57,977 nucleotides of DNA from assembly GCA_947632325.1 (NCBI GenBank), contig CANROU010000007.1, forward strand, positions 1 through 57,977. The letters are read 5' to 3'. The stretch comes from an uncultured Bacilli bacterium. GTDB taxonomy: Bacteria; Bacillota_I; Bacilli_A; RF39; UBA660. The notes under the pieces are model-generated. The model did no database searches. It worked only from the letters and a program-made list of their open reading frames with translations, and was not told the origin of the DNA. The translations under genes and the position numbers were made by a program. Numbering within the stretch: position 1 is the first letter of the stretch; every line of letters starts with the position of its first letter. Below are positions 8,262 to 17,716 of the stretch, in pieces.

Positions 8262-9557
8262 ATGAAATTTATCAAAAATGTAACAAAGGAAAAATATGAA
8301 AACTTTGTCAAAAATCATAAGAAAAGTCATTTTTTACAAAGTTATGCTTGGGGGCAATTTTCTAAAATAACTAGAAATTTGGAGCCATATTACGTGGGAT
8401 TAGAAGATAAATCCAACAAGTTGGTAGCCACAGCACTTATGTTAAAGAAAAAGTTGCCACTTAACTATTGTTATTTCTATTGTCCACGAGGTTTTGTTTT
8501 AGATTATAGTGATACTAAAACATTAAAAAAATTCACCACTGAAATAATGAACTTTGCAGCAAAACACAAGGCTATTTTTGTTAAGATAGATCCCGATCTT
8601 ATTTATCATGAAGAAGATAATAAAGGCAATGTAATTAAAGCTAATGACGACAAAATGATAGAAAAAATTAAAAAATTGGGCTTTCATCACCTTGGCTTTA
8701 CTAAAAACTTTGAGCTTATGCAACCACGATATACTTTTAGAATAAATTTGCAACAATCATGGGAAGATATCCAAAATAACTTTTCCAAAACAACTAAGCA
8801 GCGGATTAAGAAAGCGGAAGAAAAACAGGTGTATGTAAAAATTGGTACAACTGAAGATATAGATACTTTTTATCAATTAATGGTTTTAACTGAAAACAGG
8901 AAAGATTTTGTTTCACACGATAAACATTATTATAAGACATTATATGAATTATGGCGAAAGGATAATAATTGTGAACTATTCCTAGGGAATATTGATATAG
9001 ATAAATTAATTAAGCAACAACATCATACCTTAACAGATATCAAAACACAATTACAAGATCTGCAGGGACCATCACTTAGTAAAAGTGCCAAAACGAAAAA
9101 AATGGAATTAGAAAAAAGGTATGATAAGATTAATAAAGATATTTCATACTATAACACCATCAAAGAAAAATACAGCAATGTCCTTACTTTAAGTGCTCAT
9201 TTCATTTTACAGTATGGTGATAAAGCATGGGTCCTTTATGCTGGAAATCATAATATTTTAACAGATACTTATACCAATTACAAAACCTATGCCGAACATA
9301 TTCATTATTATCATGAGAAATCCATAAAAACCTATGATCAATTTGGTACTATAGGTGATTTAAATAAAAATAATCCCCTATTAGGTCTTCATGAATTTAA
9401 AAAGAAATTTGGAGGAAATTATGTAGAATTTACCGGGGAATTTGATTATATATTGCGTCGCCCCATGTATTTCATCTTTACTAAACTAGTTCCTTTGTAT
9501 CGTAAAATGATTAATAAAATAGCTAAAAAGCATCTTAAAAAAAATAATGAGAATTAA
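8262..9557 (+). CDS. FemAB/MurM-family aminoacyl-tRNA:peptidoglycan ligase
   Basis: 431 aa. It shows the FemAB opening FLQSYAWGQFSKITRN and the first GNAT-like fold (VATALMLKKKLPLNYCYFYCPRGFVLDY). The second fold follows, with the typical coiled-coil arm (about residues 245-305, IKQQHHTLTDIKTQLQDL onward) and the closing YDQFGTIGDLN...LGLHEFKKKFGG motif. These enzymes use aminoacyl-tRNA to add bridge residues to lipid II on the inner face of the membrane. A basic C-terminal tail may bind membrane. Which amino acid is added cannot be told. It sits next to a VanY carboxypeptidase on the opposite strand, so two cell-wall genes are paired here. GAAGGTG precedes the ATG. Confidence 0.9.
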   Translation: MKFIKNVTKEKYENFVKNHKKSHFLQSYAWGQFSKITRNLEPYYVGLEDKSNKLVATALMLKKKLPLNYCYFYCPRGFVLDYSDTKTLKKFTTEIMNFAAKHKAIFVKIDPDLIYHEEDNKGNVIKANDDKMIEKIKKLGFHHLGFTKNFELMQPRYTFRINLQQSWEDIQNNFSKTTKQRIKKAEEKQVYVKIGTTEDIDTFYQLMVLTENRKDFVSHDKHYYKTLYELWRKDNNCELFLGNIDIDKLIKQQHHTLTDIKTQLQDLQGPSLSKSAKTKKMELEKRYDKINKDISYYNTIKEKYSNVLTLSAHFILQYGDKAWVLYAGNHNILTDTYTNYKTYAEHIHYYHEKSIKTYDQFGTIGDLNKNNPLLGLHEFKKKFGGNYVEFTGEFDYILRRPMYFIFTKLVPLYRKMINKIAKKHLKKNNEN

Positions 9558-9558
9558 A

Positions 9559-9597
9559 TAAAAAGAACCTCAGTTCAAAAGGAGGTTCTTTATTTTT
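9559..9597. terminator. Bidirectional terminator between femAB-type gene and tRNA-Ser
   Basis: A perfect 10-bp stem AAAGAACCTC/GAGGTTCTTT with A/T runs on both sides. It serves the plus-strand ligase gene and the minus-strand tRNA-Ser, whose 3' end lies 5 nt away. Confidence 0.85.
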
Positions 9598-9601
9598 ATA
9601 A

Positions 9602-9692
9602 TGGCGGAGTGGGAGGGATTTGAACCCTCGCGCCAGTTGCCCGACCTACACCCTTAGCAGGGGCGCCTCTTCAGCCTCTTGAGTACCACTCC
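9602..9692 (-). tRNA. tRNA-Ser(GCU)
   Basis: A class II tRNA with a long variable arm. The acceptor is GGAGTGG/CCACTCC, the anticodon loop CTGCTAA sits in the stem CGCCC/GGGTG, and the CCA is encoded. The anticodon is GCU. Confidence 0.95.
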
Positions 9693-9711
9693 AAGTGCTT
9701 CCGCAGTTATA

Positions 9712-9740
9712 ATATTACCCTATATTTCACAGAATGTCAA
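9712..9740 (-). promoter_or_regulatory. sigma-A promoter of tRNA-Ser
   Basis: Minus-strand TTGACA (9735-9740) and TAATAT (9712-9717) are spaced by 17 nt. Together with the terminator at 9798-9822, this shows that tRNA-Ser is transcribed separately from the Ile-Asn-Glu group. Confidence 0.8.
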
Positions 9741-9797
9741 TCATTAGACAACTTTTTAAGTTTTTTTAGACCGTACTGGTCACTATCAATAATTGAC

Positions 9798-9822
9798 TAA
9801 AAAAAGAACTAATAAAGTTCTC
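9798..9822 (-). terminator. Terminator of the tRNA-Ile-Asn-Glu transcript
   Basis: The minus-strand hairpin AGAACT-TTATT-AGTTCT is followed by a run of T. It lies 12 nt downstream of the tRNA-Glu 3' end. Confidence 0.7.
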
Positions 9823-9833
9823 AACTGCTTATT

Positions 9834-9910
9834 TGGTGACCAGTACGGGATTTGAACCCGTGAATGCCGCCGTGAAAGGGCGGTGTGTTGAACCACTTCA
9901 CCAACTGGCC
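9834..9910 (-). tRNA. tRNA-Glu(UUC)
   Basis: The acceptor is GGCCAGT/ACTGGTC, the anticodon loop CTTTCAC sits in the stem CCGCC/GGCGG, and the CCA is encoded. It is the last gene of a three-tRNA group. Confidence 0.95.
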
Positions 9911-9918
9911 AAAAAAAA

Positions 9919-9995
9919 TGGCGCCTCAACTAGGACTTGAACCTAGGACCCCTTGATTAACAGTCAAGTGCTCTAACCAACTGAGCTATTGAGGC
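9919..9995 (-). tRNA. tRNA-Asn(GUU)
   Basis: The acceptor is GCCTCAA/TTGAGGC with discriminator G and encoded CCA. The anticodon loop CTGTTAA sits in the stem CTTGA/TCAAG, giving GUU. It lies between tRNA-Ile and tRNA-Glu. Confidence 0.95.
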
Positions 9996-10001
9996 ATAAA
10001 A

Positions 10002-10078
<77 letters not shown>

Positions 10079-10215
10079 ATTTGTATATGAAGTACTTTAT
10101 ATAAGTACTTTTTCATTTTACAATAAAATTATGTAATATGCAAGTAAAAAATCACTCTTTTTTTATTTTTTTCATTTATTTTATAAATATACTATAAATT
10201 TAAGCCTATAAATAG

Positions 10216-10247
10216 TTAAAACTACCAAACATTACTTGGTAGTTTTA
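10216..10247 (-). terminator. Terminator of the P-type ATPase gene
   Basis: An 11-bp stem AAAACTACCAA/TTGGTAGTTTT overlaps the stop codon, with a short T-rich tail on the minus strand. Confidence 0.55.
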
Positions 10248-12580
10248 CTATTCAAATAATAATTTATAAACTTCATAAATAAATGATATAAATATAAGGA
10301 TAAATACATCAATATAAATAAAAGAAATACCATTATAAAATTAATCTTTGATAATGAAAACAAATTAGGTATAGCAAAGATACCGATAATAAATAATACG
10401 AGCATAGCAATGTATAATAGCAAACGCAGACGATTAAATGGACAACAAATATAATACAGTAATACAAATCCTGTATAGCCAGTCATAATGACAGATAAAG
10501 TTGAAATTTGATCTTGGGTTAAGTGAAATAAGGTACTGGCAGCAAAAATCAATAAAATGTTAGATACAATAGTGAGACTTGCCGGGGTGGCTTTGGTGAC
10601 AACATTTTTTAAAAAATCGCCTTTAATCCTATCCTTATTAGGCTCTAATGCTAAGATAAATGATGGTATACCTATAGTAACTACACTTGTAAGCGATAAT
10701 TGGATAGGAACAAATGGATACGGCATAGTAATAAATAGGAATAAAACAGCTAAAATAGTAGCGTAAATGGTTTTGACTAGAAATAAAGATGCAGATCGTT
10801 CGATATTATTAATCGTTCTTCTTCCTTCAGCAACTACTGCTGGCATAGCATCAAAATTAGATTTTAGCAATACTAATTGAGAAACATTTCGAGCAGCATC
10901 ACTACCACTAGCCATGGCTACACTACAATCAGCTTCTTTTAGTGCTAAAACATCATTGACCCCATCCCCTGTCATAGCAACAGTATGACCATGTTTTTTT
11001 AAAGCTAAAATAATATCCTTTTTTTGAAGTGGTGAAACCCGTCCATAAACATTGTATTTTTCGACAGCTTCTTCTATTTTATCCTTTGTATCTAATGTTG
11101 TAGCATCAACAGCACAAATATCATCATCAAACCCAGCCCTTTTAGCAATTTGGGAAACAGTAGTTACATTATCACCTGATATTATTTTAAGATTAACTCC
11201 TTGATGGCGAAAATAGGCTAATGTTTCTTTGGCTTCTTTACGAATTTTATCATGCAATAATATAAAGCCTAATAGTTTTACGTCTTTTGGTAATTTATTA
11301 TTTACAATATTATCAAAGGTATGTATTAAAGCAACTACTCTATACTCACTCATATATTTTTGTAATTCTTTTTGATATTTTTTATCTTTTGGCAACAGAA
11401 AATCCGGAGCTCCTATTAAGTATGTACCCTTTTTAGCAAAAGTTACTCCCGAAAATTTATTTTGTGAAGAAAAATGATAAAGTTTTTCAACTGCCCACGA
11501 AGAATAATCTGTAAATTTTTGCCTTAACGCTAAAGAAGTTGGATTATTATCATCAAGGGCTTGACAGATAGATCCCACTATCACACCAATGTCTTCCTCA
11601 CTATCTTCTACTGCAACAACCTTCTCTACTTCCATACATCCTTCAGTAATAGTGCCTGTTTTATCTAAGCATATTACATCAACTCTAGCTAATGTTTCAA
11701 TACAATAAAGTTCTTGGACTAAACATTCCTTTTTAGCTAAACGCATAACACTAACAGCCAAAACAGTACTAGTAAGTAAAACTAATCCTTCGGGAATCAT
11801 ACCGATTAAAGCAGCCACTGTATTGACAACAGAATCTTGAATAGTAGCATCCTGTAAAGTCATCTGTCTAGCAAATAATAATACTCCAATTGGTACAATC
11901 GCAAAAGAAATAGTTTTGATAATCTTATTAAGAGAATGCATAATTTGGGAATTTACCGGTTTAATATATTTAGCGCCATGCGATATTTTAGAAGTATAAT
12001 TATCCAATCCAATATGTTCTACTTGAGCTAAAGCCCGACCACTTACAATAAAACTGCCTGATAACAACATATCCCCTGGATGCTTTTCAACTGGTTTAAT
12101 TTCTCCTGTTATAAATGATTCATTAACCTCAACATCCCCTTCTTTTAATATGCTATCTACTACAACTTGATTACCTAAATTCAAACATAAAATATCATCT
12201 AAAACAATTTCATCAAGTCCAACTTCCACTTTTTTAGATGATCTTATAACATTTATCTTTGTAGAGGCAATTACAGATAATCTATCAATAATCTTTTTGG
12301 AATGTAGTTCCTGAAAAGTACTTATAATAGTATTACAAATAATAATACCTAAGAAAGTAAGATTTTTATATGAACCAACCAAGAATATAGCTATACCTAA
12401 TACTAGATTTAATATGTTAAACCAAGTTACAACATTTTCTTTAATTATCTGCTTTTTTGTTTTAGTTGGAATAGCTGTATCAAAATTAACTAGTCCTGCT
12501 TTTTTACGTTCATTAACTTGTATATCAGTAAGGCCTACTTTTAAATCAACATCGTATCTTTTTACTTTTGCTTTTTCCAC
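10232..12580 (-). CDS. Cation-transporting P-type ATPase (CtpE/PEGL-type)
   Basis: 782 aa with the full P-type plan. The actuator loop has TGE near residues 158-160. The membrane motif MIPEGLVLL is near 261-269, and the phosphorylation motif DKTGT has its Asp near 306. The nucleotide domain and the hinge TGDGVND follow, then about six C-terminal membrane segments. The PEGL motif and lack of heavy-metal (CPx) motifs point to the P2-like group that includes calcium pumps and mycobacterial CtpE. The ion is not certain from sequence; calcium or another divalent cation is likely. It stands alone between tRNA genes. Confidence 0.88.
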   Translation of the reverse strand: MEKAKVKRYDVDLKVGLTDIQVNERKKAGLVNFDTAIPTKTKKQIIKENVVTWFNILNLVLGIAIFLVGSYKNLTFLGIIICNTIISTFQELHSKKIIDRLSVIASTKINVIRSSKKVEVGLDEIVLDDILCLNLGNQVVVDSILKEGDVEVNESFITGEIKPVEKHPGDMLLSGSFIVSGRALAQVEHIGLDNYTSKISHGAKYIKPVNSQIMHSLNKIIKTISFAIVPIGVLLFARQMTLQDATIQDSVVNTVAALIGMIPEGLVLLTSTVLAVSVMRLAKKECLVQELYCIETLARVDVICLDKTGTITEGCMEVEKVVAVEDSEEDIGVIVGSICQALDDNNPTSLALRQKFTDYSSWAVEKLYHFSSQNKFSGVTFAKKGTYLIGAPDFLLPKDKKYQKELQKYMSEYRVVALIHTFDNIVNNKLPKDVKLLGFILLHDKIRKEAKETLAYFRHQGVNLKIISGDNVTTVSQIAKRAGFDDDICAVDATTLDTKDKIEEAVEKYNVYGRVSPLQKKDIILALKKHGHTVAMTGDGVNDVLALKEADCSVAMASGSDAARNVSQLVLLKSNFDAMPAVVAEGRRTINNIERSASLFLVKTIYATILAVLFLFITMPYPFVPIQLSLTSVVTIGIPSFILALEPNKDRIKGDFLKNVVTKATPASLTIVSNILLIFAASTLFHLTQDQISTLSVIMTGYTGFVLLYYICCPFNRLRLLLYIAMLVLFIIGIFAIPNLFSLSKINFIMVFLLFILMYLSLYLYHLFMKFINYYLNSKTTK

Positions 12581-12726
12581 CTAACGCACCTTCTATCATC
12601 TCAATTATTATAGCAAACATCAGGTTTATTTGTCTATTCTTTGTATATATAAATAAAAAAAAACACTTTAAAATGAAGGAGCTAATTAATAAATTTTTCA
12701 TTTAGGTGTTCCATTTCTTTAAATAT

Positions 12727-12736
12727 ATGTTATAAT
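12727..12736 (+). promoter_or_regulatory. Extended -10 promoter of tRNA-Lys
   Basis: TGTTATAAT, an extended -10 (TATAAT at 12731-12736), lies 12 nt upstream of the tRNA. No good -35 is seen at 16-18 nt spacing, as expected for an extended -10 promoter. Confidence 0.6.
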
Positions 12737-12748
12737 ATTTGAAGTAAC

Positions 12749-12824
12749 GGACTGTTAGCTCAGTTGGTAGAGCAACTGACTCTTAATCAGTGGGTCTAGG
12801 GTTCGAATCCCTAACAGTCCACCA
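12749..12824 (+). tRNA. tRNA-Lys(CUU)
   Basis: The acceptor is GGACTGT/ACAGTCC, the anticodon loop CTCTTAA sits in the stem ACTGA/TCAGT, and the CCA is encoded. The anticodon CUU reads AAG. It is a single-gene transcript with its own promoter and terminator. Confidence 0.95.
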
Positions 12825-12836
12825 AAATGATAAAAC

Positions 12837-12873
12837 GCTCGAGCCATCAATCTTGATAGTTCGAGCTTTTTTA
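12837..12873 (+). terminator. Terminator of tRNA-Lys
   Basis: GCTCGA and TCGAGC arms extended by ATCAA/TTGAT with a small bulge, then TTTTTT. It lies 12 nt after the tRNA. Confidence 0.8.
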
Positions 12874-12880
12874 TATCAAT

Positions 12881-13645
12881 CTAACTAATAACATTATCCT
12901 TTATAACTTTATTTCTTTCCAAATTTTGATAGAAACGTCTAGATGTAGCCAGTGGACGCAATCTTCTTTTAGTTCCCCATGTAAAATGGACAGAAAACAA
13001 TTCATAACAAAGACCTAATAAAATATTTTTAAGTTCTGCCATCGTAATTTTAGGTTTTAAGAAATTTATTTCTATTTCTTTTGGTCTTAGATAATTTATA
13101 ATTGTATCAGTAGTACATAAATTCATTTGATTTTGCACATATAAACGGTAGTCGAGGTTAATAGGCCAATTATTAATATAAGTACTTTGAAAATAACTTG
13201 AGTGATCCAGTATGTATGCTACTAATTTTTTGTGCGTTTTATTGTAATCGACAATTCCCTTTTTAGAAAATAAAATTTTAACATTTTCCATATTGATAAA
13301 TGGTTCTCCAAATTGCATGATTTGTAATATTTGATTGTATTGTAAAGATATATCCATAATTTCCGCAGCATCTAATAACAGACTATATACTAATTTGGTA
13401 CCAGAGCTTTCTATAGAATATGATTCTTTTTGTAAAAACAGGCTATAATCTTGTACTTCATTTTTTAATTTTTGTAACAATAACAACACGAATTCAATAT
13501 GTCTTCTTTTTATCATTATAGAAAAATCTATTTGTATTTTTACATCAATTATTTTATTATAATCTTCACTTTCACTACGATAATAATGATTATCAGTTTT
13601 AGCTTGCAAAATATCATTTATTTTTGTTAAAGTACTTAATCGCAT
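12881..13645 (-). CDS. Hypothetical protein
   Basis: I do not recognise this protein of about 254 aa. It is rich in Ile, Leu, Tyr and Asn, with no signal peptide or clear membrane segment and a basic C-terminus (TWGTKRRLRPLATSRRFYQN). The leucine-rich helical middle (HIEFVLLLLQKLKNEVQDY) suggests an all-helical cytosolic protein. It follows ftsZ on the same strand, but a terminator lies between, so it is probably not in the dcw transcript. The ATG at 13645 is preferred because GGTGAT lies 4 nt upstream; an ATG four codons earlier has no ribosome site. Confidence 0.6.
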   Translation of the reverse strand: MRLSTLTKINDILQAKTDNHYYRSESEDYNKIIDVKIQIDFSIMIKRRHIEFVLLLLQKLKNEVQDYSLFLQKESYSIESSGTKLVYSLLLDAAEIMDISLQYNQILQIMQFGEPFINMENVKILFSKKGIVDYNKTHKKLVAYILDHSSYFQSTYINNWPINLDYRLYVQNQMNLCTTDTIINYLRPKEIEINFLKPKITMAELKNILLGLCYELFSVHFTWGTKRRLRPLATSRRFYQNLERNKVIKDNVIS

Positions 13646-13692
13646 TTTTATCACCATCTATACTATAACAAGATAAAATGATTAAAAATGTC

Positions 13693-13716
13693 GAAAAAAA
13701 AGCACTAATGTGCTTA
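13693..13716 (-). terminator. Terminator at the end of ftsZ (dcw cluster end)
   Basis: The minus-strand hairpin AGCAC-ATTA-GTGCT is followed by eight T and overlaps the ftsZ stop codon. It marks the end of the division cluster transcript. Confidence 0.75.
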
Positions 13717-14808
13717 AAAATTTCTTTCGCGTAAGAATGGTGGTAATTCAAAATCACCATCATCACCATCTTCGTTATCAGTAGAAGATGAAACTGGTAT
13801 ATCAACTTTAGAAGAACGTCTAGTATTTTGAATATTATTATAGAGCGGTGTTTTTTCTTTTTCATCAAAGCCTGTAGCAATAACAGTTACAATAACCTCA
13901 TCCGTTAAATTTTCATTGATTACAGAACCAAATATAGTGTTAATATCTGTATTAGCTGCTGCCCTAACAACTTCAGCTGCTTGCTCGGCTTCAAAAAGAG
14001 TAAGGTTAACTCCCCCTGTAATATTGACAATAGCGTTTGTTGCTCCTGAGATAGAAGTTTCTAATAGCGGACTAGATACTGCTTGTTTAGCGGCTTCAAT
14101 GGCTCTATCTTCACCCATGCCCATGCCAATTCCAATAATAGCATGTCCAGATTTTTCCATAACGGCTTTAACATCAGCAAAATCAAGGTTAACTAAACCA
14201 ACTACAGCAATTAAATCCGAAATTGATTGTACACCACGTCGTAAAACATTATCAACTTCTTTAAATGCTTCCAACATAGGGGTGGTTTTATCAATAATTT
14301 CTCTTAATCTATCATTAGGAATAACAATTAATGTATCAACATGTTTTTTTAGTTCTTCTAAACCCTCCAAGGCATTATTCATACGTTGTTTTCCCTCGAA
14401 AGAGAATGGTTTAGTAACAATGGCTACAGTCAATGCACCTAAAGCTTGAGCTATCTCGGCAATAACTGGTGCAGCCCCTGTTCCTGTTCCGCCACCCATA
14501 CCACAAGTAACAAAAACCATATCGGCTCCCGCAAGAGCTTCTTCTATTTCTTTTTTGCTTTCTACAGCAGCTTCTTTACCAATTTCTGGTTTAGCACCTG
14601 CTCCTAGTCCGTCAGTTAAAGACGCACCTATTTGAATTTTTACATCAGCTTTCGAATTATTTAAAACCTGTAAATCAGTGTTAGCTACAATGAATTCTAC
14701 ACCTTTAACGCCAGATTCTATCATACGATTGACAGCATTACCACCGCCACCGCCAATACCTATTACTTTAATCTTGGCTAACTGATCCATTTCTAATCCA
14801 CCTATCAT
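13714..14808 (-). CDS. ftsZ: Cell division GTPase FtsZ
   Basis: 364 aa. The GTP-binding tubulin signature is [18 protein letters not shown], preceded by [14 protein letters not shown] and VANTDLQVL. The T7 loop is [13 protein letters not shown]. The C-terminal peptide [11 protein letters not shown] is the docking site for FtsA and other partners. FtsZ forms the cytokinetic ring. Two starts are possible: the ATG at 14808, 8 nt after a perfect AAGGAGG, or the ATG at 14790 behind AGGTGG. The first is annotated. It follows ftsA by 13 nt. Confidence 0.97.
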   Translation of the reverse strand: MIGGLEMDQLAKIKVIGIGGGGGNAVNRMIESGVKGVEFIVANTDLQVLNNSKADVKIQIGASLTDGLGAGAKPEIGKEAAVESKKEIEEALAGADMVFVTCGMGGGTGTGAAPVIAEIAQALGALTVAIVTKPFSFEGKQRMNNALEGLEELKKHVDTLIVIPNDRLREIIDKTTPMLEAFKEVDNVLRRGVQSISDLIAVVGLVNLDFADVKAVMEKSGHAIIGIGMGMGEDRAIEAAKQAVSSPLLETSISGATNAIVNITGGVNLTLFEAEQAAEVVRAAANTDINTIFGSVINENLTDEVIVTVIATGFDEKEKTPLYNNIQNTRRSSKVDIPVSSSTDNEDGDDGDFELPPFLRERNF

Positions 14809-14821
14809 ACCCTAATCCTCC

Positions 14822-16060
14822 TTAATTATCAAAAAAATGACCAAAACATCTACTAATGATATTATCACTTGCTAAACTCGTCTTTTTTTTGAGTCCTTGC
14901 AATTCTTCAATTTGATTATCTTCAAACATACTATATTTCTTTCCCCTGAGTTCTAATTTTTGATGAAAATATTTTATCATTCCTAGAACACTAGAGTATT
15001 TATTATGTCTTGCTCCCATTGTTGTCATATTAAGTGTCATAGCTTTTGTTCCTAGGCATTCATCAATTAAAAATTGAAAACCTGCCAACTCGCTGATACC
15101 ACCTGTTATAATTATATAACTAATTTCTCTTTTTGTTAAGCTATTTATTTCTTTTTTTGCCATTTTTAGAATCTGTTTTAATCTTGCCTCGATTACTTCT
15201 GAAATTTCACTTTGTCTAATAACTAAATTAGTAGTGTCTTTTCCTGTTATTTCAGTTACATCATTGTAATCAGCATATTGGAAAGAGGCAACGGCAAAAG
15301 TTTCTTTTAACCGCCTAGCTGTAGTAGTATCCACTTTATAAATATATTTTATATCATGATCAATATTGCGACTACCCAATTCTAAAGTTTTACTTTTAAT
15401 CATTATCCCTTTATTAATAATAGAGACATCTGTTTTACTAAAGCCGATATTAATAATGGCACCAGCTTGTTTATTAGAAGCCGTACTTTCTGCCATACAA
15501 TAATCTCCACAAACACCAAAAGCTAAATCAGCAACATGGATACCAGCTATTTTCATAGTTTCCAATATAGTCTTAACTGTCGATTTCGGCACTGTAGTCA
15601 TTACTGCTTTTACATCAAGATGACTACCCTCTAAATTGCGAGGATCTTGAATGTTTTCTTTATCATCTAAAGTAAAACTGATAGGATATACAGTAATCAA
15701 TTCTCTATCTTCTGGAACCTGACCTAACAAAGCATCTTGTAAAACTTTAGTTATGTCATGGCCTTGAACAGTCGTATTATCTATAATTTCAGTAGATCCC
15801 CCAACAACGGCAAATTCTACATCATCGCTAGGCACATTAACTATAGCTTGATTGATTTTTACTCCTAATCGGCCTTCCATTTCTTTAACAGCTAATCTAA
15901 TAGCACTTGCTGCTTCCTTAGGGTTTTGAATAACACCTTTTTTAACACCTATAGACCGCACCGAGCAAGCACCTAAAACATGGGGCTTTTGAAGCATTTC
16001 GGCCGTAACTATTTTAATACTATCAGATCCAACGTCAATGCCAGTATAAACTCTTTTCAC
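14822..16060 (-). CDS. ftsA: Cell division protein FtsA
   Basis: An actin-like ATPase of about 412 aa. The phosphate-1 motif is YTGIDVGSDSIKIVTAEM. The 1C (SHS2) domain follows, then the phosphate-2-like ADLAFGVCGDYC and GAIINIGFSKTDVSII, and the adenosine motif IIITGGISELAGF. FtsA tethers FtsZ to the membrane. The usual amphipathic C-terminal helix is short (NIISRCFGHFFD). I chose the GTG at 16060, which has GGAG 9 nt upstream; an ATG five codons earlier lacks a ribosome site. Its order before ftsZ is conserved. Confidence 0.93.
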   Translation of the reverse strand: MKRVYTGIDVGSDSIKIVTAEMLQKPHVLGACSVRSIGVKKGVIQNPKEAASAIRLAVKEMEGRLGVKINQAIVNVPSDDVEFAVVGGSTEIIDNTTVQGHDITKVLQDALLGQVPEDRELITVYPISFTLDDKENIQDPRNLEGSHLDVKAVMTTVPKSTVKTILETMKIAGIHVADLAFGVCGDYCMAESTASNKQAGAIINIGFSKTDVSIINKGIMIKSKTLELGSRNIDHDIKYIYKVDTTTARRLKETFAVASFQYADYNDVTEITGKDTTNLVIRQSEISEVIEARLKQILKMAKKEINSLTKREISYIIITGGISELAGFQFLIDECLGTKAMTLNMTTMGARHNKYSSVLGMIKYFHQKLELRGKKYSMFEDNQIEELQGLKKKTSLASDNIISRCFGHFFDN

Positions 16061-16123
16061 ATTTATCAGCTCCATATCATAAGAACATTATACAATATTT
16101 TTTAAACATAGCCAAGCATTTTC

Positions 16124-16807
16124 TTATTCCCTAATTTCAAAATGATTACCACTATCCAAATAGAGAATTCCTTTTCTACCTTCTAATTGAGGTAGAACCT
16201 CACTATAACGATTAATCATATCAAATTTAGTTAAAGTTAAATAAACACTATTGCCATCACTCATATAAAGCAAAAAACGGTCTTTATCAAATTCATTGGG
16301 ACTATATTGAATTTCAGAAACTTTACTTCTAATATCATCAGTCATCTCAATCATGCCTTTTATAAACTGATTATACTTATTATCCGGAATGTAATTCATT
16401 AAACGAGGAACTTCTAAAATCATATCATCAGCTAATAATTCTTTTTTGTTCTCTAAAACAATTTTACCATCACTTTCTTTTTGAAATAAAATTTTATATT
16501 CAGTAATATCTATTTCTAAAACATGATAAAATTTTTTATTTATTTTTACATCTTTTATGTAAGGACTAGCTAACAAACGTCTTTTAATGGAACTACTGCT
16601 TGTCCAATAAAAACTAGGATAATCATCAACACCAGCTAATTCTAATATAGTCTGTTCATCTAAATAAGTATTATTATAAACTAAAATATTTTTGATGTTG
16701 GTATCAAGATAGCTACTTATGGTAATAAAAATTAAAGCTATAATTATTAATAACAATATTAATCTAGTTAATTTTAATCGTCTTTTTTTTAATAATTTCT
16801 TTGCCAT
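16124..16807 (-). CDS. divIB: Cell division protein DivIB/FtsQ
   Basis: About 227 aa: a Lys/Arg-rich cytoplasmic tail, one membrane segment (about residues 14-34, LTRLILLLIIIALIFITIS), then a POTRA domain (NILVYNNTYLDEQTILELAG to INKKFYHVLEIDITEYKILF) and the beta domain. It bridges FtsL/DivIC with the septal PBP. The ATG at 16807 has GGGAG 5 nt upstream and lies just after the murB stop; the open frame upstream begins only with TTG. Confidence 0.9.
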   Translation of the reverse strand: MAKKLLKKRRLKLTRLILLLIIIALIFITISSYLDTNIKNILVYNNTYLDEQTILELAGVDDYPSFYWTSSSSIKRRLLASPYIKDVKINKKFYHVLEIDITEYKILFQKESDGKIVLENKKELLADDMILEVPRLMNYIPDNKYNQFIKGMIEMTDDIRSKVSEIQYSPNEFDKDRFLLYMSDGNSVYLTLTKFDMINRYSEVLPQLEGRKGILYLDSGNHFEIRE

Positions 16808-16809
16808 AT

Positions 16810-17715
16810 TTACTCCCAATTTACTAACTCTTGTTCAATTTTCAATTTTATTTTATATTTTTCATAAACAGCTTCCTGAACAAAATCCATAAGATCTTTG
16901 ATATCCTGACTTGTAGCTTGTTGTCTATTGATAATGAAATTAGCATGTTTTTCACTAACTTGAGCTCCGCCTTTATAAAGACCTTTTAAGCCTAATTTTT
17001 CAATCAATTCACCAGCATACATCCCTTCTGGATTACGAAAAACACTTCCAGCACTGGGATACTCTAGTGGTTGAGTAGCCACTCTCCTTTGTTTGCGTTC
17101 TCTATTAACCTTTTCAATAAATTCTTTCTTACCCTTTTGTAATTTAAGAGTAGCTTCTAAACAAATATATCCAGGATTTTTTTGAAAAAAAGATGAACGA
17201 TAATGGAAATGTAATTCCGTATTCGTCATTTGAATAATTTTAAAATTAGGAGTCAAAACTTTAACATTAGTCACAATATAACCCATGTCACTTTTATAAG
17301 CTCCAGCATTCATATAAATAGCGCCACCAATAGATCCAGGAATCCCAGAGGCAAACTCTAAACCAGCGAGTCCCCTTTTTTCAGCTTCCTTTGCTAACTT
17401 TATTAATGAATAACCACTACCGACTGTCATTTTAGTTCCATAGATAGTTAAATTATTAAAATTATCTAATTTGATAATCACCCCATCATAGGGTTTATCA
17501 CTAAATAATGTATTAGAACCATTACCTAAAATTTTATATTTTATTTTTTGGTTCTTTAAATATTTCAATAATATAATCAATTTATCACTATTTTTGGGAA
17601 ATACTATGTATTTAGCGATACCTCCCACATGATAAGTAGTATATTTACGTAATGAAACATTAGTAAGCCATTTACCAATGTTATTTTCTTCTAACATTTT
17701 TACTAAACTATCCAT
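16810..17715 (-). CDS. murB: UDP-N-acetylenolpyruvoylglucosamine reductase MurB
   Basis: 301 aa, FAD-dependent. The family motifs are present: LRKYTTYHVGGIAKYIVFP, ILGNGSNTLFSD, the GLEFASGIPGSIGGAIYMNAGAY flavin loop, and PLEYPSAGSVFRNPEG with the catalytic Ser. This is a type IIb MurB, as in Bacillus. It reduces enolpyruvyl-UDP-GlcNAc to UDP-MurNAc in the cytosol. The ATG at 17715 starts right after the murG stop and has GAGG upstream, showing tight coupling. Confidence 0.95.
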   Translation of the reverse strand: MDSLVKMLEENNIGKWLTNVSLRKYTTYHVGGIAKYIVFPKNSDKLIILLKYLKNQKIKYKILGNGSNTLFSDKPYDGVIIKLDNFNNLTIYGTKMTVGSGYSLIKLAKEAEKRGLAGLEFASGIPGSIGGAIYMNAGAYKSDMGYIVTNVKVLTPNFKIIQMTNTELHFHYRSSFFQKNPGYICLEATLKLQKGKKEFIEKVNRERKQRRVATQPLEYPSAGSVFRNPEGMYAGELIEKLGLKGLYKGGAQVSEKHANFIINRQQATSQDIKDLMDFVQEAVYEKYKIKLKIEQELVNWE

Positions 17716-17716
17716 A

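Noticed and set aside
13916-14449. Plus-strand open frame of 177 codons across ftsZ
   Set aside because: It is the antisense shadow of a certain ftsZ gene, without a ribosome site or a recognisable protein.
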